64,000 bases of DNA from Pseudomonas luteola NBRC 103146 (GCF_002091675.1 NZ_BDAE01000015.1:1-64000), one strand, 5' to 3'; positions 8,740 to 18,666 are shown, numbered from the stretch's first letter. The notes: generated by a model not told the origin, from the letters alone. Made by a program: numbers and translations.

Positions 8740-10122
8740 TTAGATGACCCGTGAAAACCGTTGTGTGTTCTGTTGGGGCAAATAACGATCAAACAACATA
8801 CAAACTGATCGCACGAGTAACCTCCCGGCCGGCAAGATATCAATGCCTTTTTCATCCAGGCGAATAAGCTCATCAGTCGCCATACGCTCAAGGTCAGGCA
8901 TGACATCGGCAAAGTAATCCTTGAAATCAATTCCCAGTGCTCGGCCTGTTTCAGCAAAGTCGAGCTGGAAGTGACAAATTAGCTGCTGGATTACCGCGCG
9001 ACGAATCAAGTCGTCCCGTTCACAGTGCAAACCCCGGCGTACAGCAAGTTGACCGTTATCCAGACTAGTCTGGTATTCGGAAATATCCACTGTGTTTTGA
9101 GAGTAAAGCTCATTTATCTGGCTAATGGCCGATACCCCCAGCCCAATCAGGTCACAATGGCCATGGGTCGTATAGCCCTGAAAGTTACGCTGCAGCGAAC
9201 CATCTTCCTGAGCAATCGCCAATTCGTCGTCGGGCAGGGCGAAGTGGTCCATCCCGATGTAACGATAACCGGCAGCCATTAGCTGCTCAGTTGTCCTTTG
9301 AAGCATCTCCAGCTTTTGTGCGGGGCTTGGCAGCTCAGCAGCCTCAATCCGCCGCTGTGGTGGAAAACGGGTGGGGAGGTGCGCGTAATTGAATACAGAC
9401 AAGCGATGCGGTTGCAGATCAATTACTGCCTCGACGGTTTTGGCGAAGCTTTCCGGCGTTTGCCGGGGAAGACCATAAATCAGGTCGATATTGATTGAAC
9501 GATAACTGAGCGTACGGGCTGCATCGATGATGGCCCGCGTCTCGTTGAGGCTTTGCAGGCGATTCACAGCCAACTGCACATTCGTATCGATGTCTTGGAC
9601 ACCGAGGCTAACCCGATTGAAACCCAGCTCACGCAACAGGCCCATCGTGGCCCAGTCCGCTTCGCGTGGATCGATCTCGATCGAATAATCCCCAGAGTCA
9701 TCATCCAGCAGGCTGAAGCGCTGACGCAGCTCGGACATCAGCTGCCGTAGCTGTTCAGGGTTGAGAAAAGTCGGCGTGCCGCCGCCAAAATGCAATTGCT
9801 CTACCTTCTGGTCTGCGCCTACATGACGACTGATCAGCTGAATTTCCCTTGTCAGGCTGGCCAGATAAGGCACGCTGCGGCTGCGGTCCTTGGTAATGAC
9901 TTTATTACAGGCGCAGTAGTAGCAAATATGTGCGCAGAAGGGCACATGGACATACAGCGACAGCGGCCGCTTGGCAGTGCGGCTATCCCTTAGTGCATGC
10001 ATCAGATCGAACGCGCCTATCTGATCATGAAACTGCACTGCAGTTGGATAAGAGGTATAGCGAGGCCCTGCCATGTCGTAGCGCTGGATTAATTCTGGTT
10101 TCCAATCGATGGCGTCGAGCAT
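8740..10122 (-). CDS. hemN: Oxygen-independent coproporphyrinogen III oxidase
   Basis: A radical-SAM enzyme that converts coproporphyrinogen III to protoporphyrinogen IX without oxygen, in the cytoplasm. From the ATG at 10122 the protein is 460 residues, close to E. coli HemN. The alternative ATG two codons upstream has the GGGAG ribosome-binding site almost touching it, while GGGAG lies 7 bases before the chosen start. The cluster motif is Cys63, Cys67, Cys70 with the extra Cys72 typical of HemN (CAHICYYCAC). The glycine-rich FGGGTPTFL follows near 110. An Anr box sits about 60 bases upstream of the start. The protein begins MLDAIDW and contains AGPRYTSYPTAVQF, as in other Pseudomonas HemN proteins. 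Confidence 0.96.
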   Translation of the reverse strand: MLDAIDWKPELIQRYDMAGPRYTSYPTAVQFHDQIGAFDLMHALRDSRTAKRPLSLYVHVPFCAHICYYCACNKVITKDRSRSVPYLASLTREIQLISRHVGADQKVEQLHFGGGTPTFLNPEQLRQLMSELRQRFSLLDDDSGDYSIEIDPREADWATMGLLRELGFNRVSLGVQDIDTNVQLAVNRLQSLNETRAIIDAARTLSYRSINIDLIYGLPRQTPESFAKTVEAVIDLQPHRLSVFNYAHLPTRFPPQRRIEAAELPSPAQKLEMLQRTTEQLMAAGYRYIGMDHFALPDDELAIAQEDGSLQRNFQGYTTHGHCDLIGLGVSAISQINELYSQNTVDISEYQTSLDNGQLAVRRGLHCERDDLIRRAVIQQLICHFQLDFAETGRALGIDFKDYFADVMPDLERMATDELIRLDEKGIDILPAGRLLVRSVCMLFDRYLPQQNTQRFSRVI

Positions 10123-10179
10123 GACCATACTCCCGTAAAACTATGAAGCAGAGTCTAGAAGCAAGTAGGTAGTGGCATC

Positions 10180-10193
10180 TTGACCTGCATCAA
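10180..10193. promoter_or_regulatory. Anr/FNR box upstream of hemN
   Basis: TTGAC-CTGC-ATCAA matches the FNR/Anr consensus TTGAT-N4-ATCAA at 9 of 10 positions. Its centre is about 64 bases before the hemN start codon, compatible with a position near -41.5 of a hemN promoter. It also lies in the divergent region before the alpha/beta hydrolase gene. Confidence 0.75.
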
Positions 10194-10307
10194 TAGCGAC
10201 AACGTGAAGGCCAGAGAGGCGATAAAAGGTACGATGGATTCTGTTGAGCTAATTTTGTATGTAATACCAGCCCATAAAGAGTGTTATTAGATTCATTAGG
10301 AGGTTTC

Positions 10308-10964
10308 GTGCAAAACAACCACGTCAATCAGAAGGAAGTTTCGCTTCTTTGGAGCAGGTGCGATCAGAAAATGGCCACGCTTGTTCTGGCCCATGGAGCA
10401 GGGGCTCCCATGGACAGTCCGTTCATGGATCAAATGACCAGGGCGCTGGTAGCCCAGCGTATCGAAGTAGTACGGTTTGAATTTCCTTATATGGCTGAGC
10501 GACGAATCTCAGGAAGGAAAAGGCCTCCATCTCCTAAGGCGCAGTTGCTTGCTACCTGGAAGCAGGTCATTGATCTGGTCAGGCAAACAACCCCAGGACC
10601 GCTTGCCATTGGCGGCAAATCAATGGGAGGCCGAATGGCCAGCCTGGTCGCTGATGAGGAGCGGGTTAGCGCATTGGTGTGCCTTGGGTATCCATTCTAT
10701 GCGGCAGGCCGCCCGGAAAAGCCGCGGGTCGACCATCTCGTTGATCTGCAAACGCCTACGTTGATCATCCAGGGCGAGCGTGATGCTCTGGGAGATCGGG
10801 AGACGGTTGAGCATTACACACTGTCTGACCAGGTCCGAATCGAGTGGGTACTGACAGCCAACCATGACCTTAAGCCACTCAAACGCTCAGGCTTGAGTCA
10901 CTCACAAAGCATTGAGAAGAGTGCGTTATCGATAGTGCGCTTTTTGGCCGCCCTTCGGGCATAA
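10308..10964 (+). CDS. Alpha/beta-hydrolase family protein (KANL3/Tex30-like)
   Basis: A 218-residue cytoplasmic alpha/beta hydrolase without a signal peptide. I chose the GTG at 10308 because AGGAGG lies 4 bases before it; an earlier GTG at 10281 lacks such a site. Visible are LVLAHGAGAPMDSPFM (HGAG at 29-32, oxyanion region), the nucleophile elbow GGKSMGG with Ser105, a PTLIIQGERDALG stretch carrying the acid residue, and the ANHDLKPL region with the probable catalytic His. This pattern is that of the KANL3/Tex30 (dienelactone-hydrolase-like) group, whose bacterial members have no assigned substrate. It is divergent from hemN and ends in a strong terminator. Confidence 0.82.
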   Translation: MQNNHVNQKEVSLLWSRCDQKMATLVLAHGAGAPMDSPFMDQMTRALVAQRIEVVRFEFPYMAERRISGRKRPPSPKAQLLATWKQVIDLVRQTTPGPLAIGGKSMGGRMASLVADEERVSALVCLGYPFYAAGRPEKPRVDHLVDLQTPTLIIQGERDALGDRETVEHYTLSDQVRIEWVLTANHDLKPLKRSGLSHSQSIEKSALSIVRFLAALRA

Positions 10965-10990
10965 AAAGCCCGCACTGCGGCGGGCTTTTT
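10963..10990. terminator. Bidirectional terminator between hydrolase gene and acnA
   Basis: An 11-bp perfect stem AAAAAGCCCGC / GCGGGCTTTTT with a six-base loop, starting at the hydrolase stop codon. T runs on both strands suit the two convergent genes. Confidence 0.9.
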
Positions 10991-11001
10991 TATGGGAGCG
11001 C

Positions 11002-13740
11002 TTACATTAGACTGCGCAATACATAGTGCAGAATGCCACCCGCCTTGAAGTATTCCACTTCGTTGAGGGTATCGATTCGGCAGAGAAGCTCTACCGTTTC
11101 CATGCTGCCATCTTCACGAGTGATTTCCATGGTCAGTGGCATACGTGGCCGCAGTTCGACGCCATCCAGTCCGAAAATGCTGATTTTCTCCTTACCGGTT
11201 AGACCTAGCGACTTGCGATCCACTCCGTTCTGGAACTGAAGCGGAAGGACGCCCATGCCTACCAGGTTGGAGCGGTGGATGCGCTCGAAGCTTTCGGTAA
11301 TCACTGCCTTGACACCGAGCAGGTTGGTTCCCTTGGCTGCCCAGTCACGGGATGAACCTGTGCCATATTCCTTGCCTGCAATAATGACCAGTGGAGTGCT
11401 ATCTATCTGATACCGCATGGCAGCGTCATAGATGGCCATTTTCTCACCGGTTGGAACATGCAGCGTATTGCCACCTTCCTCGCCACCCAGCATTTCGTTA
11501 CGGATACGAATGTTGGCAAAAGTGCCGCGCATCATGACTTCATGGTTGCCACGGCGGGAGCCGTACGAGTTGAAGTCCTCATAGGCAACACCATGTTCGG
11601 TGAGGTAGCGGCCCGCCGGGCTATCCTTTTTGATGTTACCAGCCGGGGAGATATGGTCTGTTGTGACTGAGTCGCCCAGTAAGGCGAGAATTCGCGCATC
11701 ATGAATATCTGATACACGAGGTGGGTTGCCGCCAATGTTCTCGAAGAAGGGAGGATTCTGGATATAGGTCGAATCGTTTCTCCAGGTATAGGTCTTGGAG
11801 GCTGGAACCTGAATGGCCTTCCAGTTCTCATCGCCCTCGAAGACCGCTGCGTATTCCTTGCGGAACATCGCCGAGTTGACTTTCTCGATGGCGTCAGCCA
11901 CTTCCTGTTGGGTGGGCCAGATATCCTTCAGATAGACCGGCTGGCCGTTCTTGTCTGTACCCAAAGGATCTTTAGACAGATCAACCTTGACGCTGCCTGC
12001 CAAGGCATAAGCGACTACCAGTGGTGGTGAAGCCAGCCAGTTCGTTTTGACAAAGGGATGTACGCGGCCTTCGAAGTTGCGGTTGCCCGAGAGCACTGAT
12101 GCCACGGTCAGATCGCCTTCCTGAATCGCTTTTTCAATCGGTTCGAGCAGCGGCCCGGAATTGCCGATGCATGTGGTGCAACCGTATCCCACAAGGTTAA
12201 AGCCCAACTTGTCTAGCGAGGTCATAAGGCCGGCAGCCTTATAATATTCGGTTACGACCTTGGAGCCAGGCGCCAATGAACTCTTGACCCAGGGTTTGCG
12301 CTCCAGCCCTTTTTCAACGGCTTTTTTCGCCAGTAGACCGGCAGCCATCATGACGCTGGGGTTGGAGGTGTTGGTACAGGAGGTAATGGCGGCAATTACA
12401 ACTGCGCCGTTTTGTAAGCAGTATTTCTGGCCGTCAAGCTCATACTCGATGCCGTCCGCCTTGGGTTCGCCTTTAACCGAGTCGTCCAGCCCACCGGGTG
12501 TAACGGGATGTCCATTACCCTTAGGCGCAGTAGGCTTGAGTTGCAGACTCATGAACTGATCAAATGCTTCGCTGACCTTGGATAGCGAAACACGATCCTG
12601 CGGACGCTTGGGGCCTGCCAGGCTGGATTCGACATCGCCCAAGTCCAGATGCAGGGTGTCGGTGAAGCTTGGTTCGTCACCGGCCTCACGCCACATACCC
12701 TGAGCTTTGGCGTAGGCCTCAACCAGCTTGACTGTTTCTTCGGGGCGGCCCGAGAAGCGCAGAAAGTCCACAGTGACCTGGTCAACCGGGAAGAAGCCGC
12801 AAGTGGCGCCGTATTCCGGAGCCATATTGCCGATGGTAGCGCGGTCCGCCAGTGGCAGATCAGCCAAGCCGTCTCCATAGAACTCAACGAACTTACCCAC
12901 TACGCCTTTCTTGCGTAACATCTGGGTTACGGTCAACACCAGGTCAGTAGCGGTAATGCCTTCGCGCAGCTTGCCTGTCAGCTTGAAGCCGATGACCTCA
13001 GGTATGAGCATGGAAACCGGCTGGCCCAGCATGGCGGCCTCAGCTTCAATGCCGCCTACGCCCCAGCCTAGTACACCCAGGCCGTTGATCATCGTCGTAT
13101 GCGAGTCGGTGCCTACCAGGGTATCCGGGAAAGCGTAAGTCTCGCCGTTTTCTTCGCGAGTCCAAACTGTACGGCCTAGGTATTCAAGGTTTACCTGGTG
13201 ACAGATGCCGGTGCCCGGTGGCACTACGCTAAAGTTGTCGAAAGCTTGTTGACCCCAGCGCAAGAATTCGTAACGTTCACCGTTGCGCTGCATTTCAATG
13301 GCTACGTTTTCCTCATAGGCGTGTTCGGAGGCGTAACGGTCGACCATTACCGAGTGGTCAATCACCAGATCGACAGGAGAGAGGGGATTGATTTTTTCAG
13401 GATCGCCTCCTGCCTTGGCCATGGCATCACGCATGGCTGCCAAGTCCACGACTGCGGGTACCCCGGTAAAGTCCTGCATCAGAACGCGCGCCGGACGGTA
13501 TTGAATCTCGCGGTCAGAGGTGCGTTCCTTGAGCCAGTCAACCAGTGCCTGCAGGTCTTCACGGTAAACGGTTTTATTGTCTTCCCAGCGCAGCAGATTT
13601 TCGAGCAGGACCTTTAGCGATACAGGCAAGCGCGAAATATCACCCAGGCTCTTGGCGGCTTCGGGAAGGCTATAGTAGTGATACGTACGGCCATCGACCT
13701 CTAGGGTACGACGACATTTCAGACTATCCAGTGCAGGCAT
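11002..13740 (-). CDS. acnA: Aconitate hydratase A
   Basis: The stress- and stationary-phase-type aconitase, isomerising citrate and isocitrate in the TCA cycle through a [4Fe-4S] cluster. From the ATG at 13740 (protein beginning [13 protein letters not shown]) it has 912 residues, close to other AcnA proteins; the upstream in-frame ATG at 13773 would add 11 residues. GAGAGGAG lies about 10 bases before the chosen start. Cluster ligands are the Cys of [13 protein letters not shown] and the two Cys of [12 protein letters not shown]. The C-terminal swivel domain contains [17 protein letters not shown] second aconitase, acnB, lies in the same window. An Anr-like box is found in the upstream intergenic region. 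Confidence 0.97.
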   Translation of the reverse strand: MPALDSLKCRRTLEVDGRTYHYYSLPEAAKSLGDISRLPVSLKVLLENLLRWEDNKTVYREDLQALVDWLKERTSDREIQYRPARVLMQDFTGVPAVVDLAAMRDAMAKAGGDPEKINPLSPVDLVIDHSVMVDRYASEHAYEENVAIEMQRNGERYEFLRWGQQAFDNFSVVPPGTGICHQVNLEYLGRTVWTREENGETYAFPDTLVGTDSHTTMINGLGVLGWGVGGIEAEAAMLGQPVSMLIPEVIGFKLTGKLREGITATDLVLTVTQMLRKKGVVGKFVEFYGDGLADLPLADRATIGNMAPEYGATCGFFPVDQVTVDFLRFSGRPEETVKLVEAYAKAQGMWREAGDEPSFTDTLHLDLGDVESSLAGPKRPQDRVSLSKVSEAFDQFMSLQLKPTAPKGNGHPVTPGGLDDSVKGEPKADGIEYELDGQKYCLQNGAVVIAAITSCTNTSNPSVMMAAGLLAKKAVEKGLERKPWVKSSLAPGSKVVTEYYKAAGLMTSLDKLGFNLVGYGCTTCIGNSGPLLEPIEKAIQEGDLTVASVLSGNRNFEGRVHPFVKTNWLASPPLVVAYALAGSVKVDLSKDPLGTDKNGQPVYLKDIWPTQQEVADAIEKVNSAMFRKEYAAVFEGDENWKAIQVPASKTYTWRNDSTYIQNPPFFENIGGNPPRVSDIHDARILALLGDSVTTDHISPAGNIKKDSPAGRYLTEHGVAYEDFNSYGSRRGNHEVMMRGTFANIRIRNEMLGGEEGGNTLHVPTGEKMAIYDAAMRYQIDSTPLVIIAGKEYGTGSSRDWAAKGTNLLGVKAVITESFERIHRSNLVGMGVLPLQFQNGVDRKSLGLTGKEKISIFGLDGVELRPRMPLTMEITREDGSMETVELLCRIDTLNEVEYFKAGGILHYVLRSLM

Positions 13741-14083
13741 GACGATGAATCTCCTCTCGGCTTGGGACGGCACGATGGTTCGGCCTTGTGCAAGACGACG
13801 TGACCTTCGCTAATCCCGGCTCAGGCCCACTCCGAGGAAATACCGAAAAGTCTGCCAACACTGCCTCTCGGCACGAAGATTCTGGGCCGAGCATCAATGG
13901 GGCCTGATCGGTATCAACAGCGGCGGACATCCGGCGCCAGCCTGTCGACCAAGCGTCGTCTTGCGCTTGTTCTCCAATACTGGACCGATTGACGGCTTTT
14001 ACGTTCCCTGTTCCGCTCAATCCGGCTGGCTCGGGTATAGTGCGCGGCTTATTGCAAGGCCGCATCACAGGGCTGGAGTTTTG
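13741..14083. other. acnA-rlmM divergent intergenic region (343 bp)
   Basis: This gene-free stretch carries the acnA upstream region, an Anr-like box at 13904-13917, and a TATAGT hexamer at 14036-14041 that could be the -10 of rlmM. I see no convincing -35 hexamer, tRNA or small gene here. Confidence 0.5.
13904..13917. promoter_or_regulatory. Anr/FNR-like box upstream of acnA
   Basis: CTGAT-CGGT-ATCAA on the + strand (TTGAT-ACCG-ATCAG on the - strand) matches TTGAT-N4-ATCAA at 9 of 10 positions. It lies about 165 bases before the acnA start, so it could control acnA, rlmM or neither. Confidence 0.5.
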
Positions 14084-15139
14084 ATGAATACGTTGTTGTT
14101 ACATTGCCGACCTGGTTTTGAAGGCGAGGTGTGTGCCGAGCTTGGCGATCTGGCTGCACAGCTGGAAATTTCAGGCTACGCGCGGGGCAAGCCAGCCAGC
14201 GCCTTTGCCGAGTTCATTTGCAGTGAGGCAGAGGGTGCAGATCGCCTCATGAAGCGCCTGCGCTTTGCCGACCTGATCTTTCCGCGCCAATGGGCGCGAG
14301 GCACAGGTTTTGTCACGTTACCTGAGCAGGACCGTGTAGGAGCCATCCTGCAGGAGCTACAGAGCTATCCGGTCTGCGGGAGCCTGTGGTTCGAGGTATT
14401 GGATACCAATGACGGCAAAGCGCTGTCGACATTCTGCAAGAAATTCGAAAAGCCTCTGAGGGCTGCACTGACCAAGGCCGGCCGTCTGAAGGAAGACTCT
14501 GCCTTGCCACGGCTGCAATTGACCTTTCGAACAGGAACGGATGTGTTCATTGGCGTGGCCGAGCCGCGTAACGCTGCGTTCTGGCCGATGGGTATACCCC
14601 GACTCAAGTTTCCCCGTGAAGCGCCCAGCCGCTCTACGCTTAAACTGGAAGAGGCCTGGCATCAGTTTATTCCTCGTGCGCAGTGGGATGAGCGCCTTGC
14701 CTCGGGTATGCACGCCGTAGACCTAGGGGCAGCACCTGGAGGCTGGACATGGCAACTGGTCAACCGGGATATGCTCGTGACCGCCGTGGATAACGGGCCG
14801 ATGGCAGAGTCCCTGATGGAGTCAGGCCTTATCGAGCATCTGCAAGTCGATGGCTATGCCTTTCGTCCACGTAAGGAAGTCGACTGGATGGTATGCGATA
14901 TCGTCGAAAAACCAGCCCGCACAGCCGCGCTCATGGAAAACTGGATCGGCGAGCGCTGGTGCAGGGAGGCTGTCGTGAACCTGAAGCTGCCAATGAAGCA
15001 GCGCTATGCTGAAGTCAGGCGCATTCTGGATCGATTGAAAAGCTATTTTGGTAGTAAGGGAATGTCAGTTTCCGTTGCCTGCAAACAGCTCTACCACGAT
15101 CGCGAAGAGGTCACCTGTCACCTCCGTCGCTTGAAATAA
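14084..15139 (+). CDS. rlmM: 23S rRNA 2'-O-ribose methyltransferase RlmM
   Basis: A 351-residue SAM-dependent methyltransferase that modifies C2498 of 23S rRNA in the peptidyl-transferase centre (known for E. coli RlmM). The ATG at 14084 is preceded by GGAG at 8 bases, and the protein starts MNTLLLHCRPGFEGE. An N-terminal THUMP-like half covers about 1-170. The FtsJ/RrmJ-type catalytic half contains the SAM motif DLGAAPGGWTW. Downstream, DWMVCDIVEKP and NLKLPMKQRY supply the Asp and Lys of the K-D-K-E set. It is divergent from acnA and 86 bases before tusA, as in P. aeruginosa from memory. Confidence 0.95.
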   Translation: MNTLLLHCRPGFEGEVCAELGDLAAQLEISGYARGKPASAFAEFICSEAEGADRLMKRLRFADLIFPRQWARGTGFVTLPEQDRVGAILQELQSYPVCGSLWFEVLDTNDGKALSTFCKKFEKPLRAALTKAGRLKEDSALPRLQLTFRTGTDVFIGVAEPRNAAFWPMGIPRLKFPREAPSRSTLKLEEAWHQFIPRAQWDERLASGMHAVDLGAAPGGWTWQLVNRDMLVTAVDNGPMAESLMESGLIEHLQVDGYAFRPRKEVDWMVCDIVEKPARTAALMENWIGERWCREAVVNLKLPMKQRYAEVRRILDRLKSYFGSKGMSVSVACKQLYHDREEVTCHLRRLK

Positions 15140-15225
15140 CCAAAGCAGAACATTTACGGCTCGAAACGTACTGATGCAGCCGGTGCCTATGTCAAAGGCG
15201 CGGCTGCTACCGAATGGAGAAAAGC

Positions 15226-15465
15226 ATGACTCTTACCGTTGACGCGACACTTGACGCCAGCGGGCTGAATTGCCCTGAACCTGTCATGATGCTGCACAAC
15301 AAGGTGCGAGACCTGGCAGGTGGTAGCCTGCTCAAGGTCATTGCAACTGATCCCTCTACGCAGCGGGACATCCCCAAATTCTGCATGTTTCTAGGACATG
15401 AGCTGGTGCAGAAGGAGGAAGAGGGCGGCAAGTACCTTTATTGGATACGCAAGAAAGTCGAATAA
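15226..15465 (+). CDS. tusA: Sulfur carrier protein TusA
   Basis: A 79-residue sulfurtransferase that accepts persulfide sulfur from IscS and passes it on for 2-thiouridine formation in tRNA and other sulfur pathways. The CPEP motif with active Cys16 lies in [19 protein letters not shown]. An ATG 12 bases upstream (15214) is in frame, but GGAG sits 6 bases before the chosen ATG at 15226, so the shorter form is preferred. Two helices and four strands of the IF3-C-like fold are easily traced. It follows rlmM and converges with the MATE gene, leaving a single base between the stop codons and no visible terminator. Confidence 0.93.
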   Translation: MTLTVDATLDASGLNCPEPVMMLHNKVRDLAGGSLLKVIATDPSTQRDIPKFCMFLGHELVQKEEEGGKYLYWIRKKVE

Positions 15466-15466
15466 C

Positions 15467-16912
15467 CTAGTGGGCTGCATTTCTTATCCTGCGGCGTGCG
15501 CTACGTGCAAGGCGTATGGCAAGCAATACCGCTGCACAGGTAAGCCCCACCACCAGACCTTGCCAAAGGCCCGCCGGTCCGCGGGCCTGCCCAACCCAAT
15601 CGGTCAGGCCTAGTACATAACCTACTGGCAGACCGATACCCCAATAGGCGAGCAGTGTGATCACCATTGTGGCCCGTGTATCCTGATACCCCCTGAGTCC
15701 CCCGGCCGCTGTCACCTGTACCGCATCTGAAAACTGGAAGAGAGCGGCAAATACAATCAGCGACGCCGCCAGGCTCACCACAGCCGGGTCCTGTGTATAA
15801 AGCGTTGCGATCGGTGCGCGGAAAAGCAGCATGATACTGGCAGAAATACAGGCCCAGGATAGGCCAACGGCCACTCCCGTGCCTGCCGAAAACCGCGCTT
15901 GCCGAGGCTCGCCGCGTCCCAGGGACTGTCCAACCCGTACAGTGATGGCCATGCCGATCGACAAGGGGATCATGAAGGTGAGTGAGGCAAAGTTGAGAGC
16001 AATCTGATGGCCTGCTACCACCGTTGCGCCTAGCTCACCGATCAACAGGGCAATGACCGAGAAGATGCTGGACTCCGCAAATACCGCGATTCCAATAGGC
16101 GCACCCACAGAGAGCAGGCGACGAATCACTGGCCATTGGGGAGCGTCGAAGCGGCTGAAGATACCGCATGCGTGGTAGATCTTGGCGCGTCGCACCCATG
16201 CGAACATGCCCAGGAACATCAACCACATCGCCACGCCACTGGCAAATCCGCAACCTGGTCCGCCCATCGCTGGCAAGCCAAGGCGACCATGGATGAACAG
16301 ATCATTTAGCGGAACGTTGAGTGTCAGACCAACCAGACCAATGATCATGCTGGGCCGGGTGCGTCCAAGCCCGTCGCTGAAGCAGCGCAGCACGTAATAC
16401 AGTGCAACCGCGGGGATACCCATGGCGATGCCATGCAGATAGGTCATGGTTGGCTGAATCAGCTCCGGACTGACATGCATGGCAATCAGTAAAGGCTTCG
16501 CTGAGCATAAAAGAGCGCTGGCTATCAAGCCGATGACCACGGCCAACCAGAGCGCCTGTCGAACAAGCGGACCAATCTTCTCCGGTTGCCTGGCGCCATG
16601 ATGCTGCGCCACGTTTGGCGTAGTGGCCAGCAGCGTTCCGGTCATCAGAAGAAAGACCGGCACCCAGACGGAATTGCCTAGCGCAACGGCTGCCAGGTCC
16701 AACGGACCGACACGCCCGGCCATGACGGCATCGACGAACCCCATGGCAGAGTGCGATAACTGCGCAATGATAATAGGCGCTGCCAGTGCGAGCAGGGCCG
16801 TTAGCTCATGACGGATCCGCTGCCGCCGGGTAGGTCTTGTGTCCACGAGATTATCAGGTAAGGAAAAGTTGGTCAGTGTACGACGCTTTTCGGATGCCGA
16901 GAAATCCATCAC
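15467..16912 (-). CDS. MATE-family multidrug efflux transporter (PmpM/NorM type)
   Basis: A 481-residue inner-membrane cation/drug antiporter with about 12 hydrophobic segments arranged as two six-helix halves. The first helix LLALAAPIIIAQLSHSAMGFVDAVMAG and the PVFLLMTGTLLATTPNVAQ segment are MATE signatures. The GLPVGYVLGL and GPAGLWQGL parts near the C-terminus match PmpM of P. aeruginosa as I remember it, where proton coupling and export of fluoroquinolones and cationic dyes are known. The N-terminus starts MMDF and no strong ribosome-binding site precedes it, so the true start could be somewhat downstream. It is divergent from pdxB and converges with tusA. Confidence 0.9.
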   Translation of the reverse strand: MMDFSASEKRRTLTNFSLPDNLVDTRPTRRQRIRHELTALLALAAPIIIAQLSHSAMGFVDAVMAGRVGPLDLAAVALGNSVWVPVFLLMTGTLLATTPNVAQHHGARQPEKIGPLVRQALWLAVVIGLIASALLCSAKPLLIAMHVSPELIQPTMTYLHGIAMGIPAVALYYVLRCFSDGLGRTRPSMIIGLVGLTLNVPLNDLFIHGRLGLPAMGGPGCGFASGVAMWLMFLGMFAWVRRAKIYHACGIFSRFDAPQWPVIRRLLSVGAPIGIAVFAESSIFSVIALLIGELGATVVAGHQIALNFASLTFMIPLSIGMAITVRVGQSLGRGEPRQARFSAGTGVAVGLSWACISASIMLLFRAPIATLYTQDPAVVSLAASLIVFAALFQFSDAVQVTAAGGLRGYQDTRATMVITLLAYWGIGLPVGYVLGLTDWVGQARGPAGLWQGLVVGLTCAAVLLAIRLARSARRRIRNAAH

Positions 16913-16959
16913 ACGTCTTGGGCCTGATAAAATGTATGTCTCGCTGATTGGAGTTCAAG

Positions 16960-18099
16960 ATGCGCATCCTCGCAGATGAAAATATCCCCCTTCTGGATGA
17001 ATTTTTTGGTGCCTTTGGATCGATCAGGCGAATGCCAGGCCGCGCCATGGATAGGGCTGCCGTGGGCGAGGCTGATGTTCTCATCGTACGGTCCATAACA
17101 CCTGTAACTCGGGCATTGCTGGAAGGCTCACCGGTCCGTTTCGTGGGGACGTGCACCATCGGTACGGACCATCTGGACATTGATTATCTGGAATCGGCTG
17201 GCATTGCCTGGAGCAGTGCGCCGGGGTGCAATGCACGCGGCGTTGTCGATTACGTTCTGGGTGCGCTTCTTGCCTTGAGCGACGCCCGCGGAGTCTCGCT
17301 GAGTGAGCGCACCTATGGGGTTGTAGGCGCCGGACAGGTTGGTGGCCGTCTGGTGGAGGTGCTGAAAGGGTTGAATCTGAATGTTCTGGTGTGTGATCCA
17401 CCACGTGCGCTATCCGCACCCGATGATTTTGTCTCGCTTGAAACCGTGATGGAGAAATGTGATGTCATTTCTCTGCACGCACCGCTGGTACGTTCCGGGC
17501 CTGACGCGACGTATCACCTTTTTGATGCTGAGCGCCTGGCTGAATTGAAGGCTGGAACATGGCTCATCAATGCGTGCCGTGGGGAAGTTATCGACAATCA
17601 GGCGCTTCGTAAATGTCTGGTTGAAGGTGCCGATCTGGAGGTTGTTCTGGATGTTTGGGAGAGTGAGCCTGAGGTCGATGTAGAGCTGGCCAAGCGATGC
17701 CGCCTGGCGACACCTCATATTGCTGGCCATAGCCTTGAAGGCAAGTGGCGCGGTACTGCAATGATTTACGCTGCCTTTTGCGCCTGGCAGGAACAGAGGC
17801 CAGAAAAAGCCTTGGAGGACTTTCTACCTGAACAGTGGCTATCAAAGATCGAGCTTTCGGCCAGCGCTACGCCTGAACAGGCACTGAGACTTCTGTGTCG
17901 GGCCGTTTATGATCCGCGCAATGATGACGCCGCTTTTCGATTATCACTCAAAGGTGATACTCAAACGCGGCGTAACGGGTTTGATCTACTTAGAAAGCAT
18001 TATCCCCAGCGTCGGGAAATTACCGGACTTCGCGTTTATACAGATGCAAGCCCGGCAACTTCCCGAATCGTAGAAGCATTAGGCGCTACACGTCTGTGA
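16960..18099 (+). CDS. pdxB: 4-phosphoerythronate dehydrogenase PdxB
   Basis: This enzyme oxidises 4-phospho-D-erythronate in the DXP-dependent pyridoxal 5'-phosphate pathway. The 379-residue protein starts at the ATG at 16960 ([17 protein letters not shown]), with GGAG 6 bases before it. It is a D-2-hydroxyacid dehydrogenase: the N-terminal substrate domain, a Rossmann fold with [16 protein letters not shown], the NACRGEVID segment with the substrate Arg, and [10 protein letters not shown] with the catalytic His. The PdxB-specific dimerisation domain occupies the last 90 or so residues. It is divergent from the MATE gene, with a compact 47-base spacer containing a TAAAAT -10-like hexamer. 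Confidence 0.95.
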   Translation: MRILADENIPLLDEFFGAFGSIRRMPGRAMDRAAVGEADVLIVRSITPVTRALLEGSPVRFVGTCTIGTDHLDIDYLESAGIAWSSAPGCNARGVVDYVLGALLALSDARGVSLSERTYGVVGAGQVGGRLVEVLKGLNLNVLVCDPPRALSAPDDFVSLETVMEKCDVISLHAPLVRSGPDATYHLFDAERLAELKAGTWLINACRGEVIDNQALRKCLVEGADLEVVLDVWESEPEVDVELAKRCRLATPHIAGHSLEGKWRGTAMIYAAFCAWQEQRPEKALEDFLPEQWLSKIELSASATPEQALRLLCRAVYDPRNDDAAFRLSLKGDTQTRRNGFDLLRKHYPQRREITGLRVYTDASPATSRIVEALGATRL

Positions 18100-18267
18100 T
18101 TACTCAGGGCATGTAGGCGTCTTGAGAGAGTCGTCTGGCTCACGACATGCCTTTTGAATCATGGCCTCGGTAATCGGGATCTCGCGACCCTTTTCATCGA
18201 TGAGGGCGCCACCCAGGCGTTGAGCATGATCGGAGGTTGTGTGCTGAGAAGTGTTCTGAACGGTCAT
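18100..18267 (-). CDS. Small conserved protein of unknown function (PA1571-like)
   Basis: A 55-residue protein with the central segment GGALIDEKGREIPITEAMI. I believe it matches a small Pseudomonas family named after PA1571, but that is from memory. The ATG at 18267 is chosen because AAGGAG lies 6 bases before it; longer in-frame starts at 18285 and 18360 have none. The N-terminal third is polar and probably disordered, and there is no signal peptide or membrane segment. The stop abuts the end of pdxB (18099) on the other strand. I do not know a function. Confidence 0.7.
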   Translation of the reverse strand: MTVQNTSQHTTSDHAQRLGGALIDEKGREIPITEAMIQKACREPDDSLKTPTCPE

Positions 18268-18384
18268 TTCAGTCTCCTTTGCCATATGAGTCCAACCTAG
18301 CCAAGACAGGTTAAGAAGATATGACAACCTAGAGCGTCCAAAAGTGCCGCAAGGGTGCATAGCGTTCGCTATGCACTTGGCCTG

Positions 18385-18666
18385 TCAGTGATATTCGCAA
18401 AGATAAGCCGTTTCCACGCTGACTTTGAGCTGGAATTTGCTGTTGGCCGGAACGGTGAATTTCTGGCCTGCCTCAAAAGTTTCCCAACCATCACTGCCAG
18501 GTAGTTTGACCGTCAGGGCACCTGCTACCACGTTCATGATTTCCAATTGGCTCGTTCCGAATTCGTATTCCCCTGGCGCCATGACACCAATGGTGGCTGG
18601 CTTACTGCTCAGATTGAAGGCGATGGATTTAACGGTGCCGTCAAAATATTCGTTAACCTTGAACAT
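18385..18666 (-). CDS. ppnP: Pyrimidine/purine nucleoside phosphorylase PpnP
   Basis: A 93-residue single-domain cupin of the PpnP (YaiE) family, which phosphorolyses a range of nucleosides to the base and ribose 1-phosphate (shown for E. coli PpnP). The sequence starts [17 protein letters not shown] and keeps [16 protein letters not shown], the [16 protein letters not shown] turn and [13 protein letters not shown] of the family, ending with AYLCEYH. The length is as expected. AAGGA precedes the ATG by 6 bases. It stands alone on the minus strand, 70 bases from the exonuclease gene. No anomaly is seen. Confidence 0.94.
   Translation of the reverse strand: MFKVNEYFDGTVKSIAFNLSSKPATIGVMAPGEYEFGTSQLEIMNVVAGALTVKLPGSDGWETFEAGQKFTVPANSKFQLKVSVETAYLCEYH

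Noticed and set aside
8676-8957. A 93-codon minus frame overlapping the end of hemN
   Set aside because: Out of frame with hemN, no start signals, and the hemN reading frame is certain.
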